Notes under the pieces: generated by a model
Told to the model about the DNA's origin: nothing
Database searches by the model: none
Seen by the model: only the letters and a program-made list of their open reading frames with translations
DNA from: Rahnella aceris
GTDB taxonomy: Bacteria > Pseudomonadota > Gammaproteobacteria > Enterobacterales > Enterobacteriaceae
Reading direction: 5' to 3'
DNA length: 64,000 bases
Assembly (NCBI RefSeq): GCF_011684115.1
Contig: NZ_JAADJV010000001.1
Coordinates: 2,659,631-2,723,630, forward strand
In this document: positions 1 to 10,882 of the stretch, in pieces
How positions within the stretch are numbered: the first letter of the stretch is position 1
Layout of the letters: the number at the start of each line of letters is the position of its first letter
Translations under genes and position numbers: made by a program

Positions 1-2160
1 AATAACTCCCAGGAAGGTGTCTTCGAAGCGGCAACCGCCACGGATGCAGGTATTGAGAAACTGGCCAACAGCATGGTCAGCTACATGGCACAATGGCATT
101 TCGACGGCCTCGACATTGACTGGGAATATCCGAATACCGAAGCTGAGAAAAACCAGTTCACTAAACTAATCCAGTCGCTGCGTACCAAACTGGATGCGCA
201 AGGTCTGAAAGATGATAAGTATTATCAACTTTCTGCGGCGGTCACCACTAATCACAACAACATTCAGTTCATCAACCCGGCGGTAACCACGCCATTGCTG
301 GATAGCGTGAACGTGATGGCGTATGACATCCACGGTGCCTTCGATCCACTAACCGGTCATAACGCACCGCTGTATGAAAACAGCCATGATGAAGATAAAG
401 ATCTGAACGTGGCTGACACCATGACGGCCTATGTCGAAACCTGGAATGTGCCGAAAACCAAGCTGATGATGGGAATCCCATATTATGGTCGTGGCTGGGG
501 CCATGTGCCGGGTACAGAACTCATTCCTGGTTTGCCGGGCATGTTTAACACCGGCGCGGCAACCGTAAAAGGTGCATGGGATGATACGGATCAGTTTACA
601 GGTACCAACCCGTGGTATGTGCTCAAGCAAAAACTGGCCAGTGGCGAATACACGCGCTATTGGGACCCAGAGTCACACGTTCCGTATCTCTACAGCAAAA
701 CCAAGCAAGAATTCCTGACCTATGACGATCCGCAGTCCATTGATGAAAAAGTAGATTACATTCTCGATCAGGGCTTCGGTGGTGCGATCCTGTGGGATAT
801 CAGTGGCGATACTCCGGAACACGAACTGGGTAATATCGTTAAAGAAGTGAAAAACACGCCGCTTCCGGATGATTCCGATGTGCCAGTACCAGATGAAGAT
901 CCGGTTATCGATAAGACCGATCTGAAAGCTATTCTGGTCAGCGTGGATGATGGTCAAACACGTGTTTACATGAATCTCGATTCCAGCAAAATTACGAGTG
1001 GCACGGCATATACAGCCTATGTTGACGGGAAATATCTTTTCGGCACAGAAGGCACTCACTATTACTACAGCAACAAGAAAAGTTTAGGTAAAGAAGCTTC
1101 ATTCCGTACAGGGGATGTTGAAAGCCGCCTGGCAGTAGGTTCTGTCATTTCGGTCAAACGTGAGTACCCGAATCAGGCTGTTCTTGGTCAGATTACGGTC
1201 ACGCAGGATATGCTCGACGGTAATAACCCGGTGATCTCTGATGGCAGCGTGAAGTCGATGAGTGTGTCGAAAATCAATAACGTGCCGTATATTTTCGTTG
1301 ATTTTGATAAAGAAAAACTCCACAGCGCAGATGGTTCTTCTTATGTTGCTAAAATCGTTAATGATAGCAAGAGAGGCAACTATATTTTCAACTGCGATAA
1401 TGGCAAATGTGATTACAGTACCGAGACTGTAGATGGCGCTATTTCACACGTTAAGTCGGATGAAAAAGACATTTCTATCGGTGAAACCATTGTCATTCAG
1501 CGTGTGTCACCTAATCCGGCAGTTGTGGCCCAAATGGTGGTCACCAGCTTTGAGCCAGAACCGCAGCCAGAACCGCAGCCAGAGCCTGTGACCGGTCTTA
1601 AAGTCACCCTGTTCCAGAACGCTGGTTATACTGGCGATAGCCTGGAAGTCACTGGGGACATCGATTGCTTAAACGGTGTTAAGATGAAAAACGGTACTGA
1701 CGCCAATGATCAAGTGTCGTCCTTTACGATACCAGAAAGTTCGTTGGGGGTGCGTTTATTCACAGAATGTCAATTCAAAGGAACTTCGAACCTATTTCCA
1801 TCTTCATCTCAATATGATCTGACCAGGTATCTCAGCGAAATGAACAAAGCAGTCTCCTCTGTTCAGGTCGTTAAAGCGGAGGCTCGTGAAGCAAGCTATG
1901 ATCGTGGCGGGTTCTTACAGATTTTCGGGGATATTCCACGGCTCAGCGCCGAAAAAAGGGGCGATTATAGAGATACTTACGATAATGTCATCTCCCAAAT
2001 AGAGGTTGCTGAGGGTTATACCGTCCGCCTGTATTCTGAACGTGACTATCAAGGGTCTTATGTTGATGTGAAGTCAGGTCAAAAGATTCCCGACCTTAGC
2101 GCAGTGTCATTTGATAACAAAGCCTCTTCATTAAAAGTCTTCATCGATAAAACCAAGTAA
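1..2160 (+). CDS. GH18 chitinase with beta/gamma-crystallin-like C-terminus (5' truncated by window edge)
   Basis: The frame is open from base 1, so the N-terminus, including any signal peptide, lies outside the window. Family 18 glycosyl hydrolases cut chitin by substrate-assisted retention. The signature DGLDIDWE is at nt 103-126, with the catalytic acid Glu at nt 124-126. The barrel ends near nt 860 and is followed by an acidic Pro/Asp linker. Next come two tandem modules similar to each other (about nt 925-1220 and 1245-1545), a PEPQPEPQPEP linker (about 1555-1590), and a segment with repeated 'VxLFxxxxYxG' Greek-key-like strands at about 1603, 1750 and 2023, which resembles beta/gamma-crystallin folds. 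The role is probably secreted chitin degradation with add-on binding modules. The GH18 call is firm. The crystallin call is from motif appearance only, and the tandem modules are unrecognised. Confidence 0.9.
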   Translation, partial: NNSQEGVFEAATATDAGIEKLANSMVSYMAQWHFDGLDIDWEYPNTEAEKNQFTKLIQSLRTKLDAQGLKDDKYYQLSAAVTTNHNNIQFINPAVTTPLLDSVNVMAYDIHGAFDPLTGHNAPLYENSHDEDKDLNVADTMTAYVETWNVPKTKLMMGIPYYGRGWGHVPGTELIPGLPGMFNTGAATVKGAWDDTDQFTGTNPWYVLKQKLASGEYTRYWDPESHVPYLYSKTKQEFLTYDDPQSIDEKVDYILDQGFGGAILWDISGDTPEHELGNIVKEVKNTPLPDDSDVPVPDEDPVIDKTDLKAILVSVDDGQTRVYMNLDSSKITSGTAYTAYVDGKYLFGTEGTHYYYSNKKSLGKEASFRTGDVESRLAVGSVISVKREYPNQAVLGQITVTQDMLDGNNPVISDGSVKSMSVSKINNVPYIFVDFDKEKLHSADGSSYVAKIVNDSKRGNYIFNCDNGKCDYSTETVDGAISHVKSDEKDISIGETIVIQRVSPNPAVVAQMVVTSFEPEPQPEPQPEPVTGLKVTLFQNAGYTGDSLEVTGDIDCLNGVKMKNGTDANDQVSSFTIPESSLGVRLFTECQFKGTSNLFPSSSQYDLTRYLSEMNKAVSSVQVVKAEAREASYDRGGFLQIFGDIPRLSAEKRGDYRDTYDNVISQIEVAEGYTVRLYSERDYQGSYVDVKSGQKIPDLSAVSFDNKASSLKVFIDKTK

Positions 2161-2212
2161 TCTTCCATGAACGGTCTTTGACAATGTCATCTTAAGTCAA
2201 ATGCAGACCTTC

Positions 2213-2249
2213 AATCGCCTTTACTCCTGTGGGTAAAGGCGATTTTTTT
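2213..2249 (+). terminator. Rho-independent terminator of the chitinase gene
   Basis: An 11-bp inverted repeat (aatcgccttta / taaaggcgatt) with a short loop is followed by seven T residues, about 50 bp after the chitinase stop codon. Confidence 0.85.
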
Positions 2250-2408
2250 GCCTGATATCTTCAGACATTGGAATATTTATCCTGTTGTTTTTAAGAATAA
2301 ACGCAGCCCCTCTGCCGCTATAGACCCGGTAAAACCCTCGCTTACTCTGCCCAAAAACCAATACCCCCTATGTCACGCTAATGACCATTTTGACGATAAG
2401 ATTGGCGC

Positions 2409-2447
2409 TTGACCCTAGATATCGCAATCGTCATATTCAAAATATGA
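2409..2447 (+). promoter_or_regulatory. Candidate promoter with palindrome over the -10 element
   Basis: The 355-bp gap after the chitinase gene holds a terminator and then this site. TTGACC (2409-2414) and CATATT (2432-2437) are 17 bp apart, a good sigma-70 pair. A perfect 7-bp inverted repeat, TCATATT-CAA-AATATGA (2431-2447), overlaps the -10 box and could be an operator or a small start-site hairpin. The downstream gene starts at 2516. The rest of the gap shows nothing recognisable. Confidence 0.45.
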
Positions 2448-2515
2448 ATAATTCCTTTACCCTCGCCGCAGCCGGGCGGGGGTTTGTTTTTATTGGGCAC
2501 CACCGGAGAACAATT

Positions 2516-3295
2516 GTGAATAAAATCCCCTTGCTGATCATCGCGGCATTATCGGCCACCAGCGGGCTGGCACATGCGGAGACGACATTGCGTTTCGGTG
2601 TGGATCCGTCATTTCCACCTTTTGAATCAAAAGCGCCAGATGGCAAGCTGGTCGGTTTTGATATCGATTTAGGTAACGCCATTTGTCAGCAGGCAAAAGT
2701 GAAATGTGAGTGGGTCGAAACCGCCTATGACGGCATTATCCCGGCGCTGAATGCTAAAAAGTTTGATGCGGTACTTTCTGCAATGTCCATGACACCAAAA
2801 CGTAAAACGCAGGTCACTTTCTCCGACATGCTTTACCACGTGCCAAGTGTGCTGATCGCGAAGAAAGGGAGCGGCCTGCAACCCACAGCCGATTCACTGA
2901 AAGGAAAAACGGTGGGTGTTGCTCAGGGCACTACGCAGGAAGCCTACGCCCAGGGCGAATGGCAGAAAAAAGGCGTGGATGTGGTTTCCTATCAGAATCA
3001 GGATTTCGTGAATCAGGATCTGGCATCAGGTCGCATAGACGTGACGCTGACCAATGCCGCCGCCGCAGAAACGGGCTTCCTGAAAACCCCGGAAGGCACA
3101 GGTTATGCCTTCGCCGGGGAGCCATTAAACGACACCCGTTATTTGGGTGAAGGCACGGCCATCGGACTGCGTAAGGATGATCAGGCACATCTGACACTGA
3201 TCAATAATGCACTGGCAGAAATACACAAAAACGGCACTTATAAGACGCTGGAAAAGAAATACTTCACCTTTGAAGTTTATAACAAAAAATCCTGA
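2516..3295 (+). CDS. Periplasmic amino-acid ABC transporter substrate-binding protein (ArgT/HisJ-like, SBP family 3)
   Basis: This is a 259-residue protein started at GTG 2516, because a GGAGA ribosome site precedes it and the first 21 residues form a signal peptide ending ..LAHA|ETT. Upstream in-frame starts would add an implausible leader. The family-3 features are clear: LRFGVDPSFPPFESK at the mature N-terminus, GFDIDLGNAIC, and KGKTVGVAQGTT in lobe 2. Members bind basic or polar amino acids (Lys/Arg/Orn/His types) and hand them to a membrane permease. No permease or ATPase gene is adjacent, so it either uses a transporter encoded elsewhere or is an orphan. The exact ligand cannot be read from sequence. 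A terminator follows. Confidence 0.85.
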   Translation: MNKIPLLIIAALSATSGLAHAETTLRFGVDPSFPPFESKAPDGKLVGFDIDLGNAICQQAKVKCEWVETAYDGIIPALNAKKFDAVLSAMSMTPKRKTQVTFSDMLYHVPSVLIAKKGSGLQPTADSLKGKTVGVAQGTTQEAYAQGEWQKKGVDVVSYQNQDFVNQDLASGRIDVTLTNAAAAETGFLKTPEGTGYAFAGEPLNDTRYLGEGTAIGLRKDDQAHLTLINNALAEIHKNGTYKTLEKKYFTFEVYNKKS

Positions 3296-3308
3296 TTACT
3301 TTTCCGTC

Positions 3309-3339
3309 GCCGCAGGGATCTTGCTCTGCGGCCTTTTTT
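3309..3339 (+). terminator. Rho-independent terminator after the binding protein gene
   Basis: The stem gccgcag / ctgcggc is followed by a CTTTTTT tract, 13 bp after the stop codon. The facing gene gatR ends at 3486. Confidence 0.85.
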
Positions 3340-3485
3340 GAATACCGCTTCCACTTATCAATAGCTGTTACTGAAACAGATAAAAATTTTCTTGCGCGTC
3401 TGCGCAACCCTCTGTTCTGCCAGTATCTTTTAATCATCATCGGCCATAAAGTCAGCACAGGTTGAAGCCAGAAACCGGATAAAGA

Positions 3486-4268
3486 TTAAACAACAATAAT
3501 CTCTGTCGATGTTTGTTGGAGCGCCTGCTGCACATCATCGCTGATAGCGGAGTCAGTAATGATGGTGTCGATTTTTTCCATAGGCAGCACCAGGTTATAT
3601 CCGCGTCGGCCAAATTTAGTGGAATCAGTCACCACGACAACACGCTGAGCGGCATCAGCCATAATACCGCTGATACTATAGCCTTCATTAAATGTGGTGA
3701 TCCCTGTGGCCGCGTCGAGGCCATCAGCGCCGACAAACATGAGGTTAGCGACGATGCCCTGCAACGCATATTCCGTGATGTTGCCATGTAGCGAGCGCGT
3801 TTTGTGGCGTAGTGTTCCGCCGCAAACGACCAGAGTGATATCCGGGTTTTCTGATAATACAAACGCAGCCGGTAAGTTGTTAGTAATGACAGTGATATCA
3901 CCCGCTTTCACTAACTCCTCAGCCAGCAGCATGGTCGTGCTGCCACTGTCGAGGATCACGGTATCCCCCGGTTTAACCAACCCCGCGGCGGTCTGAGCAA
4001 TGCGTTTTTTCGGGTCGCTGGCGTGAAGATAACGCTCTTCCAGAACCATTTCATCCAGTGGTTTTTCGTGACCAGGCGTTTCCTTTGCGATCCACTTTGC
4101 CGCCCCTCCGTGAAAACGACTGAGCGCACCTTTTTGTTCCAGCAAACTCAAGTCTGACCGAATTGTCACCTCTGAAACTTCGAAAGCAGTCGAAAGGTCA
4201 GTGACCAGAACACTGCCATTTTCATTCACTAAATCAATGATTTTATTGCGACGTTCATAAGTATTCAT
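3486..4268 (-). CDS. gatR: GatR, DeoR-family repressor of galactitol catabolism
   Basis: This 260-residue DeoR-family regulator has an N-terminal winged helix (about residues 1-60; VSEVTIRSDLSLLEQKGALSRFHGGA). Its C-terminal sugar-phosphate-sensing domain contains VILDSGSTTMLLAEEL, VITNNLPAAF, VVCGGTLRHKTRSLHG and FVGADGLD. It recalls E. coli GatR closely along its whole length. DeoR members usually repress a divergent or downstream sugar operon and are released by a phosphorylated intermediate. Here the gene is divergent from gatZABCDY across a 278-bp control region, whereas in E. coli gatR lies at the 3' end of the operon. Specificity for galactitol is inferred from similarity and context. 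Confidence 0.9.
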   Translation of the reverse strand: MNTYERRNKIIDLVNENGSVLVTDLSTAFEVSEVTIRSDLSLLEQKGALSRFHGGAAKWIAKETPGHEKPLDEMVLEERYLHASDPKKRIAQTAAGLVKPGDTVILDSGSTTMLLAEELVKAGDITVITNNLPAAFVLSENPDITLVVCGGTLRHKTRSLHGNITEYALQGIVANLMFVGADGLDAATGITTFNEGYSISGIMADAAQRVVVVTDSTKFGRRGYNLVLPMEKIDTIITDSAISDDVQQALQQTSTEIIVV

Positions 4269-4546
4269 TATGAGTAATCCGAAAGGTCATATTCCTCACA
4301 GTGTAAACAAAAGGCACCTTAATGAGGAGTAAAAATTCCCTGCGCTGTGAAGCATAGCAACTCCGCATGTGCCTTTGCTGCATTCTCAGACGTTATCTTT
4401 TCAATCCCCGAGACGCCCCTAAAACGAAAGAAAACGAATGCAATAAACTTACGAAACATTTCGATCGCCATCACATAATGCAGAAAACGCTATTGTTTGC
4501 CTTTCGGAAAGGTATGATCCTCTTCGGAAATAAACGGAGGCATAAA
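4269..4546. promoter_or_regulatory. Divergent gatR / gatZ control region with CGAAA repeats and palindrome
   Basis: The region contains a run of CGAAA/TTTCG motifs (about 4421-4470), including ACGAAACATTTCG. It also contains a 13-bp palindrome CCTTTCGGAAAGG (4500-4512), with a related TTCGGAAA at 4523-4530 just before the gatZ ribosome site (CGGAGG, 4535-4540). Such CTTTC/GAAAG repeats are typical of DeoR-family operators, so GatR sites are inferred here. One half of a CRP-like site (TGTGAGGAATATGACC on the minus strand, 4285-4300) is present but imperfect. No clear -35/-10 pair was settled on. Confidence 0.4.
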
Positions 4547-5842
4547 ATGAAAGACATTATTGCTAAACACAAGACAGGCGAAAGGATCGGGATCTGCTCA
4601 GTATGCTCTGCGCACCCGCTGGTGATTGAAGCTGCATTACGGGAAGACTTACACACTGGCCGAAAAGTGCTCATCGAGGCAACCTCCAACCAGGTAAATC
4701 AGTTTGGCGGCTATACCGGCATGCTGCCAATTGATTTTCGGGATTTCGTTCTCGCCATTGCCGAGAAAATCGGATTTCCATTACAACGTCTGATCTTAGG
4801 GGGCGATCATCTGGGGCCAAACTGCTGGCAGCACGAAAACGCCGAAACAGCGATGGCAAAAGCACAAGAGCTTATCGCGCGTTATGTCGAAGCCGGATTC
4901 AGCAAAATTCATCTGGATGCATCCATGTCCTGTGCAGACGATCCTGTTCCTCTGGATCCTTTCGTCGTGGCTCAGCGCGCGGCGCGTTTATGTCAGGTCG
5001 CAGAAGAAGTGGCAACTGCACAGCAGAAAGCGTTGCTGACCTATGTGATCGGTACTGAAGTTCCGGTTCCAGGCGGTGAGTCATCGGCGATTCAGCACGT
5101 TCATGTCACTGAAGCCAAAGATGCAAAAGCGACTCTGGATATGCACCATCAGGCATTTCGTGAACTCGGGCTCAATGATGCCATAGATCGGATCGTCGCC
5201 ATCGTGGTTCAGCCCGGCGTTGAATTCGATCACAGCCGCGTGATTCACTATCAGTCTGATCTTGCTCAGGATCTGTCAGCTTATATTGCGACTACACCAC
5301 TGGTTTATGAGGCACATTCCACCGATTACCAGACCCGGGATTCCTACCGCAACCTGGTGAAAGATCACTTCGCTATCCTGAAAGTGGGTCCCGCGCTGAC
5401 TTTCGCTTTGCGGGAAGCCGTCTTTGCCCTGGCCAACATTGAACAGGTATTGATTGCGCCAGAATGCCGCAGCCAGATCCTCACGGTCATTGATGGCGTC
5501 ATGCTGGATGAACCCGGTTACTGGAAAAAGTATTACAACCCAACATTCAGCCTTTCGCTTATCGATCTGCATTTCAGCTTATCCGATCGAATTCGCTACT
5601 ACTGGCCTCATACACGCATCAACCGGGCGATGGACGTTTTAATGGCCAACCTGCGTTCAACAGATATCCCGCTTGGTCTGCTGAGCCAATATCTTCCTGC
5701 TCAGTTTGAACGGGTGATGAACGGCGAACTCGCCAGCGATCCGCATGAACTTATCATCGATAAAATTCAGGACGTTTTACGCGCATATCACTTCGGCTGC
5801 ACGCCGTTGCAAACGACATGCGAAGGAGCCTGCCATGCATAA
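4547..5842 (+). CDS. gatZ: GatZ, tagatose-1,6-bisphosphate aldolase chaperone-like subunit
   Basis: The start is ATG 4547, with CGGAGG seven bases upstream; the open frame runs further 5' but without a ribosome site. The 431 residues align by eye with E. coli GatZ throughout, for example [72 protein letters not shown] and [14 protein letters not shown]. In E. coli GatZ is needed for full activity and stability of the catalytic subunit GatY. It is the first gene of the operon, and its last 8 nt overlap gatA, which suggests translational coupling. The related KbaZ is the alternative, but the gatABCD neighbours decide for GatZ. Confidence 0.93.
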   Translation: MKDIIAKHKTGERIGICSVCSAHPLVIEAALREDLHTGRKVLIEATSNQVNQFGGYTGMLPIDFRDFVLAIAEKIGFPLQRLILGGDHLGPNCWQHENAETAMAKAQELIARYVEAGFSKIHLDASMSCADDPVPLDPFVVAQRAARLCQVAEEVATAQQKALLTYVIGTEVPVPGGESSAIQHVHVTEAKDAKATLDMHHQAFRELGLNDAIDRIVAIVVQPGVEFDHSRVIHYQSDLAQDLSAYIATTPLVYEAHSTDYQTRDSYRNLVKDHFAILKVGPALTFALREAVFALANIEQVLIAPECRSQILTVIDGVMLDEPGYWKKYYNPTFSLSLIDLHFSLSDRIRYYWPHTRINRAMDVLMANLRSTDIPLGLLSQYLPAQFERVMNGELASDPHELIIDKIQDVLRAYHFGCTPLQTTCEGACHA

Positions 5843-6317
5843 TTGCGAAATCTTCGTCAAAACAGGTATCAGCTTTGCGGATTATCACGAAGCACTCATG
5901 CATATCGGTGAGCGCATGGTGCAGGAGGGCGTGGTGGAATCGACGTATCCGCAGGCGCTGGTCAATCGCGAGGCTGAATATCCCACCGGCATTCAGCTTG
6001 AACACCACGCCGTCGCCATTCCTCATTGCGAAGCCACCCATGCCCGCAGCCCGGCCATTTATCTGATCAGGCCAGATACAGCGGTGGAATTCTTTCAGGC
6101 TGATGATGAGGGAACGATTCCCGCGACACTCATTATTGCCCTGATTGTCACTCATCCTTCTGAACAGCTGATGTTGTTACGTCAGTTATTCAGCCAGCTA
6201 CAGGATCCTGTTTTTTTCGAAAGCTTACTGACAGCGCCTGAAGAACAGCTATCCGCGCTTTTTGAACGGCACATTTTTATCCCGGCACCTGAGAAACGAT
6301 CCGCCGTTTGTACCTGA
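5835..6317 (+). CDS. gatA: GatA, galactitol-specific PTS EIIA component
   Basis: This is a 160-residue cytoplasmic EIIA protein of the fructose/mannitol type. ATG 5835 is chosen because AGGAG lies nine bases upstream and translation then overlaps the gatZ stop region. The phosphorylatable histidine is probably the one in AVAIPHCE (about residue 64), which matches the conserved PH motif of the family. It takes phosphate from HPr and passes it to GatB. The protein lies in the expected order before gatB and gatC. The 75-bp gap to gatB contains no gene. Confidence 0.92.
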   Translation: MHNCEIFVKTGISFADYHEALMHIGERMVQEGVVESTYPQALVNREAEYPTGIQLEHHAVAIPHCEATHARSPAIYLIRPDTAVEFFQADDEGTIPATLIIALIVTHPSEQLMLLRQLFSQLQDPVFFESLLTAPEEQLSALFERHIFIPAPEKRSAVCT

Positions 6318-6392
6318 AAATGTTCTCAGCAATAAACCCGACGTCTTACCTAAAAAAATAATATTTAAAACAATCTGTTAAGGAGCCTTACC

Positions 6393-6677
6393 GTGAAGCG
6401 AAAAATTATAGTCGCCTGTGGCGGAGCCGTTGCCACCTCTACGCTGGCAGCGGAGGAAATCAAAGAATTGTGTGAGGCGCATGGCATACATGTGGATCTC
6501 GTTCAGTGCCGGGTAACGGAAATCGAAACCTATATGGACGGTGCCCATCTGATTTGTACCACCGCCAAAGTTGACCGGACATTTGGCAACATTCCGGTGG
6601 TGCACGGCATGCCGTTTATCTCCGGCGTGGGTATGGATACGTTACGTCAGCAAATACTGACCCTGTTACAGGAGTAA
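6393..6677 (+). CDS. gatB: GatB, galactitol-specific PTS EIIB component
   Basis: This 94-residue protein is the same length as E. coli GatB and very close to it. The active-site cysteine is in the N-terminal [14 protein letters not shown] loop (residue 9), where phosphate is accepted from GatA and passed to galactitol during transport. Translation starts at GTG 6393 after a good AAGGAG site. It is followed by gatC after only three bases, so EIIB and EIIC are probably translated in fixed proportion. Confidence 0.95.
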   Translation: MKRKIIVACGGAVATSTLAAEEIKELCEAHGIHVDLVQCRVTEIETYMDGAHLICTTAKVDRTFGNIPVVHGMPFISGVGMDTLRQQILTLLQE

Positions 6678-6680
6678 GTC

Positions 6681-8048
6681 ATGTTTACCGACATCATGCG
6701 CTACATCCTCGATCTCGGCCCGACAGTCATGCTGCCTGGGGTGATCATCGTTTTCTCTCTGATATTAGGGATGAAACTGGGGGATTCATTTAAATCTGCG
6801 ATTCATATTGGTATTGGCTTTGTCGGGATCGGTCTGGTCATTGGCCTGATGCTCGACTCCATCGGCCCTGCGGCAAAAGCCATGGCAGAGCATTTCGAAA
6901 TTAACCTGCAGGTCGTCGATATTGGCTGGCCGGGTTCGTCGCCAATGACCTGGGCATCACAAATCGCGCTGGTCGCTATTCCGATTGCGATCGGTGTGAA
7001 CATCGTCATGTTGCTGACGCGTATGACACGTGTCGTCAATGTGGATATCTGGAATATCTGGCACATGACTTTCACCGGTGCCATGTTGCACCTCGCCACC
7101 GGTTCTTACTGGCTGGGGATCATGGGGGTCGTTTTGCATGCGGCATTCATCTACAAGCTGGGCGACTGGTTTGCAAAGGATACGCGTGACTTCTTTAATC
7201 TGGACGGTATTGCCATCCCCCATGGTTCCTCGGCGTATCTCGGCCCGATTGCGGTACTGGTTGATACCCTCATTGAGAAGATTCCAGGGCTGAACAAAAT
7301 TCACTTCAGCGCTGATGATGTGCAAAAGCGTTTCGGTCCGTTCGGTGAACCCGTCACCGTCGGTTTCGTGATGGGGCTGATTATTGGTTACCTCGCGGGA
7401 TACGACGTCAAAGGCGTATTGCAGCTGGCCGTTAAAACCGCTGCGGTTATGCTTCTGATGCCACGAGTCATCAAACCGATAATGGACGGTTTAACGCCCA
7501 TTGCCCGCCATGCCCGTACACGTCTGCAAGCCCGCTTTGGTGGACAGGAGTTCCTGATTGGTCTGGATCCGGCTTTATTACTCGGTCATACCGCCGTTGT
7601 TTCAGCCAGCCTGATTTTTATTCCTCTGACAATCCTTATCGCCGTGCTTGTCCCGGGAAATCAGGTCTTGCCATTTGGTGACCTCGCCACTATCGGCTTC
7701 TTCGTTGCCATCGCGGTGGCCGTGCATCAGGGCAACCTGTTCCGCACGCTGATTTCGGGTTGCATCATCATGAGCATCACACTGTGGATAGCGACGCAGA
7801 CCATTGATTTACATACCCAACTGGCTGCAAATGCGGGTGCACTCACGGCTGGAGGAAGAGTAGCTTCAATGGATCAGGGCGGCTCGCCGATCACGTATTT
7901 ACTCATCCAACTTTGCACGCTCAAAAACATCGCCGGGCTCAGCATCATCGGCATTATTTACGCCATCGGTGTATTCCTGACATGGCGTCGCGCCCGTCAA
8001 TTCACACAAACAGAAAAGCGGGCAGCCGCTTCACTGGCTAACTCTTAA
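6681..8048 (+). CDS. gatC: GatC, galactitol PTS EIIC membrane permease
   Basis: This 455-residue polytopic inner-membrane protein, with about ten hydrophobic segments, belongs to the EIIC-Gat family; E. coli GatC has 451 residues. It translocates galactitol with concomitant phosphorylation to galactitol-1-phosphate by GatA/GatB. Readable family motifs include PTVMLPGVIIVFSLILGMKLGDSFKSAI near the N-terminus and DQGGSPITYL near the C-terminus. The C-terminal tail is basic and cytoplasmic. It is the fourth gene of the operon, and the next gene follows after 46 bp. Confidence 0.94.
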   Translation: MFTDIMRYILDLGPTVMLPGVIIVFSLILGMKLGDSFKSAIHIGIGFVGIGLVIGLMLDSIGPAAKAMAEHFEINLQVVDIGWPGSSPMTWASQIALVAIPIAIGVNIVMLLTRMTRVVNVDIWNIWHMTFTGAMLHLATGSYWLGIMGVVLHAAFIYKLGDWFAKDTRDFFNLDGIAIPHGSSAYLGPIAVLVDTLIEKIPGLNKIHFSADDVQKRFGPFGEPVTVGFVMGLIIGYLAGYDVKGVLQLAVKTAAVMLLMPRVIKPIMDGLTPIARHARTRLQARFGGQEFLIGLDPALLLGHTAVVSASLIFIPLTILIAVLVPGNQVLPFGDLATIGFFVAIAVAVHQGNLFRTLISGCIIMSITLWIATQTIDLHTQLAANAGALTAGGRVASMDQGGSPITYLLIQLCTLKNIAGLSIIGIIYAIGVFLTWRRARQFTQTEKRAAASLANS

Positions 8049-8094
8049 CTTTTCATCCCGGCGGGGGGAAATCCCCCGCTTAAGGAATCTGACT

Positions 8095-10003
<1,909 letters not shown>

Positions 10004-10020
10004 CTGGCCTGTATTAACGA

Positions 10021-10039
10021 AGCGGGCTAAGCGCCCGCT
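10021..10039 (+). terminator. Possible terminator after gatY
   Basis: An agcgggc / gcccgct hairpin follows the gatY stop by 18 bp. It is followed by TTCCGGATTTTTATT rather than an uninterrupted T run, so it is a moderate candidate. Confidence 0.5.
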
Positions 10040-10124
10040 TTCCGGATTTTTATTAAAGCGCCGGTTGCAGGCGTCATTCCATTCTGATTTTATGGAAGTT
10101 CATTGAGAGTAAAATGGAAACGCT

Positions 10125-10829
10125 ATGACCACCCTTAACCACTTCGGCCAACCCATTGGTGATGCCCTTCCCGACTGGCAACCCCGCGAACGACCTTCTC
10201 ATGTTCAGCTTGACGGCCTCTGGTGTCGTCTGGAGCCTCTGAACGCTGAACGCCATAGTCAGGATCTCTTCAGGGCCTGGCACAGCATTGATGATAATCG
10301 CGACTGGACATATCTCTCCGTCGATCGTCCTGCGACCCAGGCTGATTGCGATCTGTTTATTTCTCAACAGGCCAGAAGTGAGGATCCCTTGTTCTTTGCG
10401 GTTGTCGATATGCAGACACAACGCGCAGTCGGCAGTGTTTCTCTGATGCGCATTGATGCGGTGAATGGCGTTGCCGAAATTGGCTGGGTGAACTGGTCTC
10501 CGCTGATGAAACGCACGCGTTTTGGCACTGAAGCAATTTATCTGCTGCAACGCTATCTGTTCGATACGCTGAAATATCGCCGCTGCGAATGGAAATGCCA
10601 CAGCCTGAATGAGCCATCAAAACTGGCCGCACAGCGTTTTGGTTTCCACTATGAAGGTATGTTCCGTCAGGCCATCATCAATAAAGGCCACAACCGTGAC
10701 ACCTGCTGGTATTCCGTTCTCGACTATGAATGGCCAGCGTCGAAAGCCGCGTTTGAACGCTGGTTAAGCGCAGATAATTTCACGCCGGAAGGTCAGCAAA
10801 AACAACGGCTGGAAACACTGCGTGGGTGA
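10125..10829 (+). CDS. GNAT acetyltransferase of the RimJ/RimL type
   Basis: This 234-residue protein has a single GNAT domain (about residues 25-185). Visible features are the N-terminal LRLEPL-like strand (GLWCRLEPLNAE), VGSVSLMRIDAVNGVAEIGWVNWSP, and the C-terminal helix-strand ...EPSKLAAQRFGFHYEGMFRQ. These are typical of the subfamily that acetylates N-termini or small molecules. The acceptor is unknown. It stands alone between the gat operon and a convergent GNAT gene; a GGAAA site precedes the ATG. No sign of transfer or damage. Confidence 0.8.
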   Translation: MTTLNHFGQPIGDALPDWQPRERPSHVQLDGLWCRLEPLNAERHSQDLFRAWHSIDDNRDWTYLSVDRPATQADCDLFISQQARSEDPLFFAVVDMQTQRAVGSVSLMRIDAVNGVAEIGWVNWSPLMKRTRFGTEAIYLLQRYLFDTLKYRRCEWKCHSLNEPSKLAAQRFGFHYEGMFRQAIINKGHNRDTCWYSVLDYEWPASKAAFERWLSADNFTPEGQQKQRLETLRG

Positions 10830-10834
10830 ATATT

Positions 10835-10859
10835 GCCTGCGCTATTCACTGACGCAGGC
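10835..10859. terminator. Hairpin between convergent acetyltransferase genes
   Basis: gcctgcg / cgcaggc form a 7-bp stem with an 11-nt loop between the two stop codons. There is no T tract, so the terminator role is uncertain. Confidence 0.35.
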
Positions 10860-10882
10860 GGGGGTTTGACCGCCAGGGGGAT

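Noticed and set aside
2381..2515. Upstream ATG/TTG extension of the amino-acid binding protein
   Set aside because: The extension has no ribosome site, would bury the signal peptide 45 residues inside the protein, and covers the predicted promoter.
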